NCBI GenBank assembly: GCA_036417435.1 | Contig: CM070904.1 | Coordinates: forward strand, 42,380,408 to 42,444,407 | Source of the DNA: Inia geoffrensis | Lineage: Eukaryota > Chordata > Mammalia > Artiodactyla > Iniidae | Direction: 5' to 3' | DNA: 64,000 bases | Shown here: positions 38,123-49,571 of the stretch, piece by piece | Position numbering within the stretch: the stretch's first letter is position 1 | How the letters are laid out: each line of letters opens with the position of its first letter | Notes under the pieces: generated by a model | Told to the model about the DNA's origin: nothing | Databases searched by the model: none | What the model saw: only the letters and a program-made list of their open reading frames with translations | Made by a program: the position numbers and the translations under genes

Positions 38123-38255
38123 ACTGGCTTAGTAGTTGTAGTGCATGGGCTTAGTTGCTCCGCGGCATGTGGGATCTTCCCAGACCAGGGCTCGAACCCA
38201 TGTCCCCTGCGTTGGCAGGTGGATTCTTTACCACTGCGCAACCAGGGAAGTCCCC
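38123..38255 (-). mobile_element. CHR-type SINE, reverse, 3'-truncated
   Basis: 'GGGCTTAGTTGCTCCGCGGC' to head 'GCAACCAGGGAAGTCCC'. No T-rich tail is seen at the left, so the 3' part is lost. Short 'ATATGC' flanks may be a remnant duplication. Confidence 0.82.
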
Positions 38256-38843
38256 ATATGCTTAATTTAAAGAGATTTAAGAAGCTTATGATACATGTAT
38301 TGTTATTATTTTATTATCTTTATTCTTCCTGATGTCTTAACAAAACTGTTGAACATTATATATTATTATATATTAAGTTACATACTAACTTATTTCATTA
38401 TGTAATTATAGCTGATATATATAAAATTGCCTTGACCTCAGGCAGTATTTTCAGTTATAACTTCATGAAGCAGTTCTATAACTTTTAGGATAAATATGTT
38501 AGTATTTCACAGTTGCAGCGTGATTTACATTTTGTTAGTTGAAGAATTAATACACAAAAATGTTATGATCAACATCACGTTTGGTTAAGAAAGCTCCTAG
38601 AAGACTTGCGCTGATTACAGATGACAGTACAAAAGAGGTACCTCGTAAATATGCTAGTCACATTTTATAACTGGATAGAATTTCGATAATATTCTTCAGA
38701 CAGTATGGCTTTAAAAAAAAAAAACCTGAACTTTGCTGGATAATTCATATATTCCATTAGTCTGGAAGCTTGATAGCTAACACACTAGAAATACTACACA
38801 GCTGTTGAAAATGTCTCTCTTGAGAGTTATTAAAAATAATCTC

Positions 38844-39028
38844 GGGCTTCCCTGGTGGCGCAGTGGTTGAGAGTCCGCCTGCCGATGCAGGGGACATGGG
38901 TTCATGCCCCGGTCCGGGAAGATCCCACATGCCCTGGAGCTGCCTGGCCCATGAGCCATGGCCGCTGAGCCTGCACGTCCGGAGCCTGTGCTCCGCAACG
39001 GGAGAGGCTGCAAGAGTGAGAGGCCCGC

Positions 39029-39076
<48 letters not shown>

Positions 39077-39096
39077 AATAATAATAATAATAATCT
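38844..39096 (+). mobile_element. CHR-type SINE with microsatellite tail
   Basis: Body from 'GGGCTTCCCTGGTGGCGCAG' to 'GAGAGGCCCGCGTAAC', then (AC)n at about 39032-39075 and (AAT)n to 39096 replacing the simple A tail. Flanks share 'AATAATCTC'. Confidence 0.9.
39032..39075. repeat. (AC)22 microsatellite
   Basis: About 22 uninterrupted AC units directly joined to the 3' end of the SINE at 38844, followed by (AAT)n. Likely length-polymorphic. Confidence 0.95.
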
Positions 39097-39281
39097 CTTT
39101 AGTACTTTATTCTCTAATAGTAGCTAATTTAGTCTCAACAGTTACAGAAGAGACTTTATAATTCCATTATTTTTAATGACAAAAAAAATATGTGTATATG
39201 TAGATATAGACATGTATATGCATATATTTTTTAAATGAGGTAAAATTCATATAACATAAAACTCACCATTTTAACAGTTTT

Positions 39282-39533
39282 TTTTTTTAATATTTATTTA
39301 TTTGGTTGCACCAGGTCTTAGTTGTGGCTCGCGGGGTCCTTAGTTGCAGCAAGTGGGCTCCTTAGGTGTGGCTCGCCAGCTCCTTAGTTGCAGCACACAG
39401 GCTCTTTAGTTGCAGCATGTGAACTCTTAGTTGCAGCCTGCATGTGGGATCTAGTTCCCTGACCAGAGATTGAACCCGGGTCCCCTGCATTGGGAGCATG
39501 GAGTCTTATCCACTGTGCCACCAGGGAAGTCCC
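39282..39533 (-). mobile_element. CHR-type SINE, reverse (left of a pair)
   Basis: T-rich/(TATTT)n tail at left, repeated 'CTTAGTTGCAGCA' units, head 'CCACCAGGGAAGTCCC' at right. The 5' target-site copy 'TTAACAGTTTT' is at 39271-39281, but no matching copy follows this element directly. Confidence 0.9.
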
Positions 39534-39540
39534 AAAATGT

Positions 39541-39745
39541 GTATTTATTTATTTATTTATGGCTGTGCCAGGTCTTATTTGTGGCACACAGGATCTTCAT
39601 TGCAGCATGTCGGCTCTTAGTTGCAGCATGCAGACTTCCTAGTTGTGGCATGCATGTGGGATCTAGTTCCCCGACCAGGGATTGAACTCGGGTCCCCTGC
39701 TTTGGGAGTGTGGATTCTTACCCACTGGACCACCAGGGAAGTCCC
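39541..39745 (-). mobile_element. CHR-type SINE, reverse (right of a pair)
   Basis: (TTTA)n tail at left, head 'CCACCAGGGAAGTCCC' at right, followed at 39746-39756 by 'TTAACAGTTTT', which matches the sequence left of the other SINE. Seven bases separate the two. Confidence 0.9.
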
Positions 39746-40097
39746 TTAACAGTTTTAAAGTATACAGTTCATTGGTGTTTATAGTACATTCACAGTATTG
39801 TGTAACCAGCACCACTATCTAGTTCCAGAATATTTTTATTACTCCAAAAGGAAACCCCATACCCACTGAGCAGTCACTCCCCATGTCTCACCCTCCCTCT
39901 AGCCCCTGGCAACCACTAATCTGCTTTCTGTCCATATGTCATATATTCTGGATATTTCGTGTAAATGAAATCATACAGTGTGTGGCCTTTTGTGTTTGGC
40001 TTTTTTCATTTAGCATGATATTTTGAGGTTCATCCATGTTGTTGCACGTACTTCATTACTTTTTCTGGCTATATGATATTCCATTGCGTGGATATAC

Positions 40098-40312
40098 TTT
40101 TTTTTTTTTTTTTTTTTTTGCGTTACACGGGCCTCTCACCGTTGTGGCCTCTCCCGCTGCAGAGCACAGGCTCCAGATGCGCAGCCTCAGCAGCCATGGC
40201 CCACGGGCCCAGCCGCTCTGCGGCATGTGGGATCCTCCAAGACCAGGGCAAGAACCCATGTCCCCTGCATCAGCAGGCAGACACCCAACCACTGCGTCAC
40301 CAGGGAAGCCCC
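40098..40312 (-). mobile_element. CHR-type SINE, cetacean-style, reverse
   Basis: Poly-T tail, 'GGGCCTCTCACCGTTGTGGC', head 'CGTCACCAGGGAAGCCCC'. Flanks 'GCGTGGATATAC' and 'ACGTGTATATAC' form an imperfect duplication. Confidence 0.9.
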
Positions 40313-41276
40313 ACGTGTATATACATTTTGTTTATCAGTTCATCAGTTGATGATTTGGATTATTAGCCAATAAACTTTTGGCTATTTTGAATAGTGCTGC
40401 TGTGAACATCAATGTACAAGTTTTTGTTCGAACACCTGTCTTCAGTTATTTTGGATGTATAATTAGGAGTGGAATTACTTTTTGAGGAACTGCCAAGTAT
40501 ACCACAGCAGCTGAAATGGACCATTTTGTTTCCACCAGCAATATGCAAGCTTTCTAATTCCTCCACATTCTCACCAATGCTGGTAATTTTCCATTTTTTA
40601 ATTGTAGCATAAGCATCCTGGTGACTATTTTTTCCTTGTCTTTGGCTTTCATCATTTTTACTGTGATGTGTCTATGGATCTCTTTGCGTGTACCCTACAT
40701 GGAGTTAGTTGAGCTCCCTAAATGTGTATATATTGTTGTTTTTCAATAAATTTGGGAAGTTTTCAGCGTTTCTTAGAATATGTTTTTCTTCTGCTCCATT
40801 TTGTCTTTTTTTTCCCCATTTTATGTATGTCAGTGTACTTAATAGGGTCCCACACTTCTCTTAAGCTCTGTTTATTTTTCTTCATTCTTTCATCTATGGA
40901 TTGCATAATCTCTATTGATCTCTCAGCAGGCTCAGTAATTCTTCTACCAGTTCATATCTGCTGTATATGAACATGGCCCCTTATGCCATCCTTCCATTTC
41001 AATTATTGTACTTTTCAAGTCCAGAGTTCCCTTTAAAAAAAAAATAATAATTTTTACCTCTACATTGATATGGTCTATTTTTTGTGACATTGTCAACATA
41101 CTTTACTTATTTAATCACGGTTTCCTTTAGTTCTTCACATGTGTATACAACATCTCCTACATAGACAGTTTCTGTTATCTACTTTTTCCCCATTATATGG
41201 GTCAAGCTTTCTTGTTTCTTTGCATGTTTTTTGCAAAGAAAATCTGCATAATTTTATGTTTGAAACTGGACATTTT

Positions 41277-41490
41277 TTTTTTTTTTTTTTTTTTTTGCGG
41301 TATGCGGGCCTCTCACTGTTGTGGCCTCTCCTGTTGCGGAGCACAGGCTCCGGACGCGCAGGCTCAGCAGCCATGGCTCACGGGCCCAGCCGCTCCGCGG
41401 CATGTGGGATCTTCCCAGACCGGGGCACGAACCCGTATCCCCTGCATCGGCAGGCGGACTCTCAACCACTGCGCCACCAGGGAAGCCCCT
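41277..41490 (-). mobile_element. CHR-type SINE, cetacean-style, reverse
   Basis: Poly-T tail, 'GCGGGCCTCTCACTGTTGTG', head 'GCGCCACCAGGGAAGCCCC'. Perfect 14-bp target-site duplication 'AAACTGGACATTTT' at 41263-41276 and 41491-41504. Confidence 0.94.
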
Positions 41491-42544
41491 AAACTGGACA
41501 TTTTATATAATGTTAGAAATTTTTGGATCTGGTTTCGCCCTTCCAGTGCATATTATTGTTACTTGCTTGTTTATTTGTTCAGTGACTTGCAGGGTTATTT
41601 TAGTGGAGTTTGTTTTCCTCTCCTTCCATCCACCCCACTCCCCCACCACACCCCCCAACACGTACACACACACGCACACATGTGCACGAACACACACAGC
41701 CTCTGATGTTACTTCTCTAGGGTTATAGCCCTATGTTTTCCAACGGTTAACACTGGGATGACGATGGTATTGGCAGGGTTCTTGACTGTCTCTTTCCTTG
41801 ACAACTTAGAACTGTTACAGTCCACTAATCTAAGGCTAATTGCGCTATAATTTTAGCAATGGCCTGAGGCGTTAATTGCTGCACGTACTAATCAAATTTG
41901 AGTTCCTTTGGAGGAAAGCTTTCCTAAATCAGTGCTTGAGATATGTTCAGACCCCAGGAAGGCTCCTCCTAGTTGTTTCCATTGCTCTCTAGCAAACAAA
42001 CCGGTCTACAGTTTAGCTTTTACGTCCCAAGATTCCTCTAATCTCCTCTCAATTGCCTTTCACCAGAACCTCTCCTGTTTTTCAGAGCACCTTTGCTCAT
42101 TCCCTTGCAAATGAATTGCTATTTCTCTAGGAAAAGATTTGAAGCTATCAGTCTTATGGCCTCCTTGCCCCACAGGCAGTATCTCCAGGTCAGGTCTCTG
42201 GAGCCTGGAGTGAGTACAGGGATGTATTTCTCTCCCAGTGATATCTCTGCTCTAGGAGCTAAGCACTTGGTGAAATGGGGGTAGAGGAGGGGAATGGCAC
42301 CCTCAGGTCCTCCTGGCTTGGTCGTCCCAGTATGGAACTCCCACCTTACAGGCTGCAACAGTAGCAGTCAGTGCTACAGCAGCACCACACCCAAGGTAGA
42401 TCCTACATTCCCCCCCACCCCCGCCATCTCTTGGCCACATTCACTTGAGAACTTAGCTTCAGCAATAGAATGGGAAGTGTTGACATCCTGCTCTTCCCAG
42501 TAAGATGGATACCTGAGCCCCAAGGGGGAAGAGGGAGCGCAATC

Positions 42545-43080
42545 AGAGAAGATACTTTTTCAGTATTTTAAAATTTGTCAGAGACTTGTTTTGTGGCATA
42601 GCATGCAGTCTAAGTGGAGAATATTCCATGTGCACTTGGAAAGAATGTGTATTTGTATTCTGTTGTCGACATGTGAATGCCTGTTAGGTTTAGTTGTTTT
42701 ATGATGTTGTTCAAGTCCTCAGTTTCTTTATTGATCATCTTCCTGGGTGTTCTATATATTATTGAAAGTCACGTATTGATATTTCCAAGTATTATTGAGC
42801 AATTGTCTGTTTCCAATTTCATTAGTTCTTGCTTGATATAGTTTGGAGCTCTGTTTGCATATATGTTAATAGTTGTTATGTCTTCTTCATGGTTCACCTT
42901 TTTATCAATATGTACTGTACCGCTTTGTCTCCTGTGATAACTTTTGACTAAAGTCCATTTGTCTTATTACTATAGCTACCCAGCTCTCTTTTGGTTCTTC
43001 ACATGGAATATCTTTTTTCATCTTTTTACTTTCAACTTATTTTTGATTTCCATAAATACACGGAGCCAAAAGCGTACTTT
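42545..43080 (-). repeat. Old L1 ORF2 5' region, reverse
   Basis: 'GAGAATATTCCATGTGCACT', 'GGAAAGAATGTGTATTTGTA', 'GTTGTTCAAGTCCTCAG' and 'CTACCCAGCTCTCTTTTGGT' are reverse L1 ORF2 text. No open frame. Confidence 0.75.
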
Positions 43081-43825
43081 TCTAGTTTTGTAGAAGTTAG
43101 CTTTTTCTTTTGAGCACTCCTTCAATGCTTCACCATTTACAGCTCTGCCTTAGTCTTCACTTTCTGCTTGCGTGACACCTAAAGGTCAGCCAGAGTTGAT
43201 AGCTTAGGGTCATATCGCATTTTTTCCAAGGATGTGTTTGAACTCTGTTATGCACATGACCTTCTAACTTCCCCTGTATGTGTGAGAGCTTTTAAAAGCC
43301 CTTTTCTCCCAAGTATCTTTCTCAGTTTCTTTCTCCCCAGGCTTTCCTATCTGGCTGATGATTGCCCCAACACTTAACACCTGTTCCAGACAGGTACAGT
43401 AATACATTTGCTTTTAAATGGTTTTGACAAATGCTGCCACCCAAAATGCTGCTTCTACCCTGCAGAAGCTCCAAGACAGGTGAGACAAAGGCAAGCCCTT
43501 AAGCTGATCCTTCAGGAAGGTTACCAGCCTGCGCAAAGCACACCCCACTTTGCCATTTGCAGTGAGGTCTATATGCATATACTTTACCACATCTGTAAAT
43601 TTCTATCTATATAGTTTAGGGATTCACAGATACACAAGAATGTGAAGAAATTCTTTGCTATGCTAGAACTTTAAGATACAGATAACTTTGGTAGGAAGAA
43701 GAAGTTTGGTGGTAGGAAGATGGTTGTTTGACATACAGTTCTTTATATATATTCTGGATATTTGACATTCTTTATGGTGAATTTATGTAGCAGAGTGTGT
43801 GTCTGTTACGTATGCCTAACAGAAC

Positions 43826-44050
43826 AGGGGTCCTCAACCCCCGGGCCGTGGACCAGTGCCGGTCCATGGCCTGTTAGGAACTGGGCCACACAGCAGGAGG
43901 TGAGCAGCAGGCAAGCGAGCGAAGCTTCATCTGCCGCTCCCCATCACTCACATTAACGCCTGAGCCATGTCACCACCTCCCACCCCTGTCCGTGGGAAAA
44001 TTGTCTTCCATGAAAACAGTCCCTGGTGCCAAAAAGCTTGGGGACCACTA
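43826..44050. mobile_element. hAT-Charlie-type DNA transposon (MER30-like)
   Basis: 'CAGGGGTCCTCAACCCCCGG' at the left and 'AAAAAGCTTGGGGACCACTA' at the right are inverted termini; the middle has 'GGCCTGTTAGGAACTGGGCC' and 'ACACAGCAGGAGGTGAGC'. Flanking 8-bp sequences 'TAACAGAA' and 'TACTAGAA' agree at 6 of 8. GC-rich in an AT-rich intron. Confidence 0.82.
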
Positions 44051-44574
44051 TACTAGAACATTAAGTCTGGCACTCAAACATTTTTTTTTTAAGTAGAAAA
44101 TTACATATGTGTTTATTCTAATAAGTCTTGCTTTTTAAAATAAAGCTATAAAACATCACACTTAAAATTTTTTAAAGAAACATATTTAGAATATGGATGA
44201 AACCTTTATTTGTTAATTTGTGTAGATTGTCTACAGTTATTCTCTAGATTTTATAATAGCTGGGCTCTTTCTGCAAGAATAAGAATAGGAAGTCCTGAAG
44301 GTCTTGAATGTAGTTGATGGTCTACCATCTTTTTTTTTTTTTTTTTTTTAGCATTTGAAGAGAAGAAAAAGAAAATAGAATACTGGCAATAACACTGAAA
44401 TGGACATTAGGAGATCTTTGTCCTTCTTCTGATATTTATCCAGCAATGTAAACGTGGGCAGTTTATTTTTCTAGTCTAGTCCATTTCTCTCATCTTGGTC
44501 CTCAGCTGTAAAGTAAGAGTTGGAGCAGACAGGTTAAGGGCTGTTTCAGCTCCATTATATCAGGAGCAGCAGCA

Positions 44575-44792
44575 TTTTTCTGTGGAAAGAGTATAGACTT
44601 TAGAGCCAGGCAAATTTGTGTTCAGCCACTTTCTGGTTAATAAAGTCTAAAGTAAGCTTTCTAACTTGTCTAGTCATTTTCTCATGGTTAAGGTGGGGTT
44701 ATTAACATCCATCTCATTGGGGTTATTGACATCCATCTCATAGAGCTGTGGAGGAATAAACAAGGTACATAATGTCTTGTAGGTATGCACAA
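44575..44792 (+). repeat. MIR SINE with internal 24-bp duplication
   Basis: 'GAGTATAGACTTTAGAGCCA', 'GTTCAGCCACTTTCTGG' and 'ATAGAGCTGTGGAGGAATAA' follow MIR. Inside it a 24-bp unit starting 'GGGGTTATTAACATCC' is present twice in tandem (44695-44718, 44719-44742), differing at two bases. Confidence 0.78.
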
Positions 44793-44898
44793 ATGCAGTC
44801 TGCTCACCAGCATTCTTCATACCCCCATTACATAACTACATCATTTGAAGTAGTTGGAAAAAAGACAAAAAATCTTTGTAACCTTTTACTTTGTTCTT

Positions 44899-44937
44899 AT
44901 ATATATATATAGATAGATATAGATATAGATATACATG
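44899..44937. repeat. (AT)n/(GATA)n simple repeat
   Basis: A (TA)n run followed by GATA-type hexamer repeats 'GATATAGATATAGATATA'. Confidence 0.9.
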
Positions 44938-45164
44938 GATTATGTTGTGAGTTACACTTGAGCAAGGTAAAAACTCTTGTAGAGGCATTAAAGAACTTTT
45001 GTTTTTTACTCTAGATTCTTTAAACTTATGTTTTATTTATTTTATTAGTATTAAATTAGCATATTCTTATAGAAAGTTAAGTATTAAAGATTATGATTAA
45101 AGTTTTCTTTGACTTACCATCTTCTTTGACCTAATGTCTCTCAATGTCTACTACTTGGAAAGCC

Positions 45165-45228
<64 letters not shown>

Positions 45229-45254
45229 ACACACACACACACACACACACACAT
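45165..45254. repeat. (CT)n(CA)n compound microsatellite
   Basis: About 60 bp of CT units interrupted by a few CCC and TTT, then about 13 CA units. Open frames across it are Leu/Ser or Thr/His repeats without meaning. Confidence 0.95.
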
Positions 45255-45519
45255 TTTCTGTGGGCTAATGTAAGCATGCAAATAACTGATTTTCTACCTA
45301 TTTTAAAAATAATGACTTGTATCTCTTAATTAAAACATAATAACATACTTAGAAAATATAAACAAATAAAAATAAGCAAAAATCTCACCACCCAGAGGTA
45401 GCCTCTGTTAATACTTAGATATATATCTTAGCAGCATTATCAGTGCCAAAGTTCAACTCAGTGTGTCTGTGTGCCAGTCTGTTTTTCTTTATGCACCCAT
45501 ACTTGTAATAACTCTACAA

Positions 45520-46004
45520 GCATACTTCGTTTTATTGTGCTTCACTTTTTTGCGCTTCACAGATCCTGCACTTTTTACAAATTGAGGGTTTATGGCAACC
45601 CTGCATCAAACAAGTCTATTAGTACCATTTTTTCAACAGCACTTACTAATGTCATGTCTCTGTGTCACATTTTGGTAATTCTGAAAATATTTCCAACTTT
45701 TTCATTTGTTATGGTGATCTGATCAGTGATATTTGATGTTACTATTGCAAAAAGATTATGATTCTCTGTAAGCTCAGGTGATGGTTACATTTTTAAGCAA
45801 TAAAGTATCTTTTAATTAAGGTCTGTACATATCTTAGGCGTAATGCTACTGAGCATTTAATAGGCTACAGCATGGTGTCAACATAACTTTTATATGCATT
45901 GGGAAACCAAAAATTTCATGTGACTTACTTTGTGATAGTCGCTTTACTGTGGTGGTCTGGAACCGAACCCTCAGTATCTTGAGCTATGCCTGTATGTGCT
46001 ATTT
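45520..46004 (+). mobile_element. Tigger/MER2-like DNA transposon, internally deleted
   Basis: Starts 'AGCATACTTCGTTTTATTGT' and ends 'CTTGAGCTATGCCTGTA', which are inverted termini of Tigger-type elements. Both outer parts are present and the transposase gene is missing between about 45735 and 45765. It resembles the shorter remnant at 37909. Confidence 0.85.
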
Positions 46005-46382
46005 AAAGTGAGGTCCTTTAAGGCATACTCTGTTTAATGTTTTACTTTAAACATATTTTGAATACTTTACCTGTCATTAAGAAAATTAAGTACATTCTTA
46101 ATGGTTGCATAGTTCTGTGTATATAAATATATCACGAAAACATACTATGCTTATACTTAGTTATCTTTTCCCACAGTTGTGATATTTGTCCCAAGATTAA
46201 TTTCTAGGATGAATCTGAGAAAAAAAATTTCTTTTGATACTAATTGTAAGATTGTCCTACAGAAAAGATTTGCCAGTAAAGTAATATCTGCTTCTCTGCA
46301 GTTTTCCTGGCTATAGGAATTGACAGTTTAAAATTATCTTTGAAAATAAATACTATAGGTGAAAAATGGTATGGATTCTTCT

Positions 46383-46601
46383 TTTTTTTTTTTTTTTTTT
46401 TTTTTTTTGCGGTACGCGGGCCTCTCACTGTTGTGGCCTCTCCTGTTGCGGAGCACAGGCTCCGGACACGCAGGCCCAGCGGCCATGGCTCACGGGCCCA
46501 GCTGCTCCGCGGCATGTGGGATCTTCCCGGACCGGGGCACGAACCCGTGTCCCCTGCATCGGCAGGTGGACTCTCAACCACTGCGCCACCAGGGAAACCC
46601 C
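46383..46601 (-). mobile_element. CHR-type SINE, cetacean-style, reverse
   Basis: Poly-T tail, 'GCGGTACGCGGGCCTCTCAC', head 'GCGCCACCAGGGAAACCCC'. Imperfect duplication 'ATGGATTCTTCTTTT' and 'ATGGCTTCTTTT'. Confidence 0.92.
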
Positions 46602-46974
46602 ATGGCTTCTTTTATAACTGGTTGCAAAGGAGGTTAAACTCCGCTCCCCCTTTTTAGCTGTTCTCCTTCAAATTGCTTCTTCATCTCACTAACTTTTTCT
46701 GAATCTTTTTGAAATCATTCTTAGTTGACAGAAACCATATAAGTAGTGTTATTTGATGTCCATGAGAACCATCAGCATTTTTATACTTGTAAAGTAGTAG
46801 TTTATTTATTAGCATCATTTCCTTTCCTTTTTGCCAGAAATTTCACCGTAAAAAAATGAGGAAGGGGCTTCTACAGTGTTGCTACAGTGTATTGACTAAC
46901 ATGTCCAGCTTTCAGCCAAATATTATGAGATATGCAAAGAAACAGGAAACTGTAATACATATTCAGGGGAAAGA

Positions 46975-47235
46975 GCAGAAGCCACACATAAAACTACATG
47001 TTGTACAATTCTGTTTACATGGAATTTCTAGATAAGGTGTAACTATGGAAAGCAGGTGAGTGGTTCTCTAAATTTGGGGGTGGGAAAGACCTTTTGGGAT
47101 GGTGGAAGTACTCTAAAACTGTATTGATGAGTGGACAACTGTATAAATTCACTAAAAATCATTGATCTGTACATTTAAAATGAGTGAATTTCATGATATG
47201 TAAATTATACCTCAGTAAAGCTGTTAAATATGGAG
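46975..47235 (+). repeat. Old L1M 3'-UTR, sense
   Basis: 'AAAGAGCAGAAGCCACACAT', 'GTGAGTGGTTCTCTAAAT' and 'ATGATATGTAAATTATACCT' with 'CAGTAAAGCTGTT' are the typical L1M 3' end. Confidence 0.75.
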
Positions 47236-48057
47236 GGGGAACCAACATCTTTGTTGGTTCTCTGGATCTCCCTGTTGTGACTACCTGTTTGCTGTTCTGT
47301 TTTCAAGCGTAAATAACCATAACCATTTGTGGTTTATAAAAGTAACTGAAGACAACAACTGGAGGTACTTACAAGCAGTACCTAATTTTTATGTAGAAGT
47401 GACTAATTCTTGTTAAAGTGACAGTATACAATGCTTTTAAATTGTGTATTCACTTTTCTTTGAGGCACTCTTCCTTCCTTCAACCATTTATCTCCTCTAG
47501 CTTACTTAAGTAAGGGGCATCCACTTTTCTTCACCTGTCCTTTAATGCTGATTGTGACTTTTAAGTGCTCCCCATAGAATGTTCCCAATGTTATCATCCT
47601 GCGTTTCTTGCCTAGCTACTTTGCTGATTGCCTAGTTGTGTCATGCTGCAAGTACATGATGTGACAGGAACTCTTGTATGTGAGGAACCTAATAAATACA
47701 TTTGGGTGAGTATATTAGTATAGATGCCATTATTGAAAGGGGAAATTACTCAAACAATCCAATCATAAAGGAGTAGAAACATGATATAGTGCAGAATCTT
47801 TGTGCTACAGCCCTTTTCCCCTTAGAGCTCTGTAATAATTAATCCTGTTTTCTATATGTATTTAACAATGAGGAGAAAAATGGGGCCATCCTGATTTTTG
47901 TTCCTTTAATCAAACATGCTACTTGTGATTTTTTTTTTAATCTTGGTGGTGGTTTCTTATTTTTATTGTTTATTTTTAGTACAAATTTTGAATGTGCGTC
48001 TTCATTTGTAGTTTGGCATTTTTTTATACTTTTCATATCTTTTTTGTTTTGTTTTTT

Positions 48058-48270
48058 CGTTTTTTTTTTTTTTTTCTTGCGGTACGTGGGCCTCTCACTG
48101 TTGTGGTCTCTCCCTCTGCAGCGCACAGGCTCCGGACGCGCAGGCTCAGCAGCCATGGCTCACGGGCCCAGCTGCTCCGTGGCATCTGGGATCTTCCCGG
48201 ACCGGGACGTGAACCCGTGTCCCGTGCATCAGCAGGCAGACTCTCAGCCACTGTACCACCAGGGAAGCCC
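48058..48270 (-). mobile_element. CHR-type SINE, cetacean-style, reverse
   Basis: Poly-T tail, 'GCGGTACGTGGGCCTCTCAC', head 'GTACCACCAGGGAAGCCC'. Short T-rich 'TCTTTTTGTTTT' flanks on both sides. Confidence 0.92.
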
Positions 48271-49275
48271 TCTTTTTGTTTTTATGTATCTTTCAGGTAG
48301 CTTTCTTCAGTCTTTGTTTTCTTATTTCATACTATTGTTTCATTGGTTGTAGACACAGAGCAGATATTTTCTTCTACATTTTGAATGAAGTCCTCCCTTT
48401 TTTTCCCCTTAATAGTTTCTTTTTATAGGACTCATGTGCTTTTCTTCACTCATTAATTATTCTTAAATGAAAACAGTGTTCTCCAGACTTGGTTCCTTAT
48501 ACTGGAATGTAATCTCAACACCGCCACCTATACCCCTGCAAAGTGCAATACTTACGTATCTCTTCTGGATTTTGCCTCTTTTCTTTTATAGACTTTTCCA
48601 AGTTGCAAAGCACCATCTAGTCACTAATGTCCTGGCCAGGTTATGATGATTAATTTTGTGTCCAAATAGATGTAGTTCAAAAACAGCCAATTGGGAGGAA
48701 ATTTTATGAGATGGTACATATTACCTGGTAGGGAACACTCTGATAGGGACAAAGTCTTATCTGAGAACCTGTGTGTCTGAGATAGAGGTAGATTTCTGTG
48801 GAATATAATTCTTCAGCATTGCCTGTTATGTCTCATTCTGTGTTTTTAGTTGGTCAGAACTTGGGGGTCTGAGAGACGAGTAATATTTGTAGTTTCCAGG
48901 GCTGTTCTAACTTTGTAGCCCTTTTGATTTTCATAAATGTCAACAGAAAGGTGAAGGAAGGTGAATCAAATATTAATTGTTACAAGTTTCCACATTATTT
49001 TGTGATTTTATGTTTTTGATCTTACTGTTAAGCTATATGTGATTTTTTGATTTGTGACAGTTTTGGAAAGCATGCCTTTGTATAATAAAATCTGTAAGTA
49101 TTAACTTCATTCAGATTTCAAGTGTTATATGGCATAAAGTTTTATTTCTTAAAAAATTAATTTTCATTAATTTAAATGAAATCCTCATGTTTCCTCATAA
49201 TGTAATTTGAGAAAGTAATTGTTTTATGACTGTTTAAATACTTCTTCCCTCTTGATTCAGTTAGTTAAACTTTTT

Positions 49276-49571
49276 TTTTTTTTAATTATTTATTTATTTA
49301 TCTATTTATGGCTGTGTTGGCTCTTCGTTTCTGTGCGAGGGCTTTCTCTAGTTGCGGCAAGTGGAGGCCACTCCTCATCGCGGTGCGTGGGCCTCTCACT
49401 ATCGCGGTCTCTCTTGTTGCAGAGCACAGGCTCCAGACGCGCAGGCTCAGTAATTGTGGCTCACGGGGCTAGTTGCTCCGCGGCATGTGGGATATTCCCA
49501 GACCAGGGCTCGAACCCGTGTCCCCTGCATTGGCAGGCAGATTCTCAACCACTGTGCCACCAGGGAAGCCC
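49276..49571 (-). mobile_element. CHR-type SINE, reverse, next to SPOPL exon 2
   Basis: (TTTA)n tail, long-form body, head 'GTGCCACCAGGGAAGCCC'. Perfect 14-bp target-site duplication 'TAGTTAAACTTTTT' at 49262-49275 and 49572-49585. The element ends 45 bp before the first base of exon 2. Confidence 0.95.

Larger units (their letters stand above)
39232..41880 (-). repeat. Old L1 (L1M-type), reverse, split by four SINEs
   Basis: 'GTAAAATTCATATAACATAA' to 39271 continues at 39746 ('CAGTTCATTGGTGTTTATAG', 'AACCACTAATCTGCTTTCTG'), then after the SINE at 40312 ('TTTATCAGTTCATCAGTTGA') and past 41490 ('ATTGTTACTTGCTTG'). These are successive parts of an L1M in reverse. The SINEs therefore post-date it. 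Confidence 0.75.

Noticed and set aside
41197..41706. 169-codon open frame on the + strand
   Set aside because: Most of it is a reversed CHR SINE read through its poly-T tail (run of F) and body; the same peptide text recurs at every SINE of this type.
45144..45329. Open frame with long Leu/Ser and Thr/His runs
   Set aside because: Translation of a (CT)n(CA)n microsatellite.
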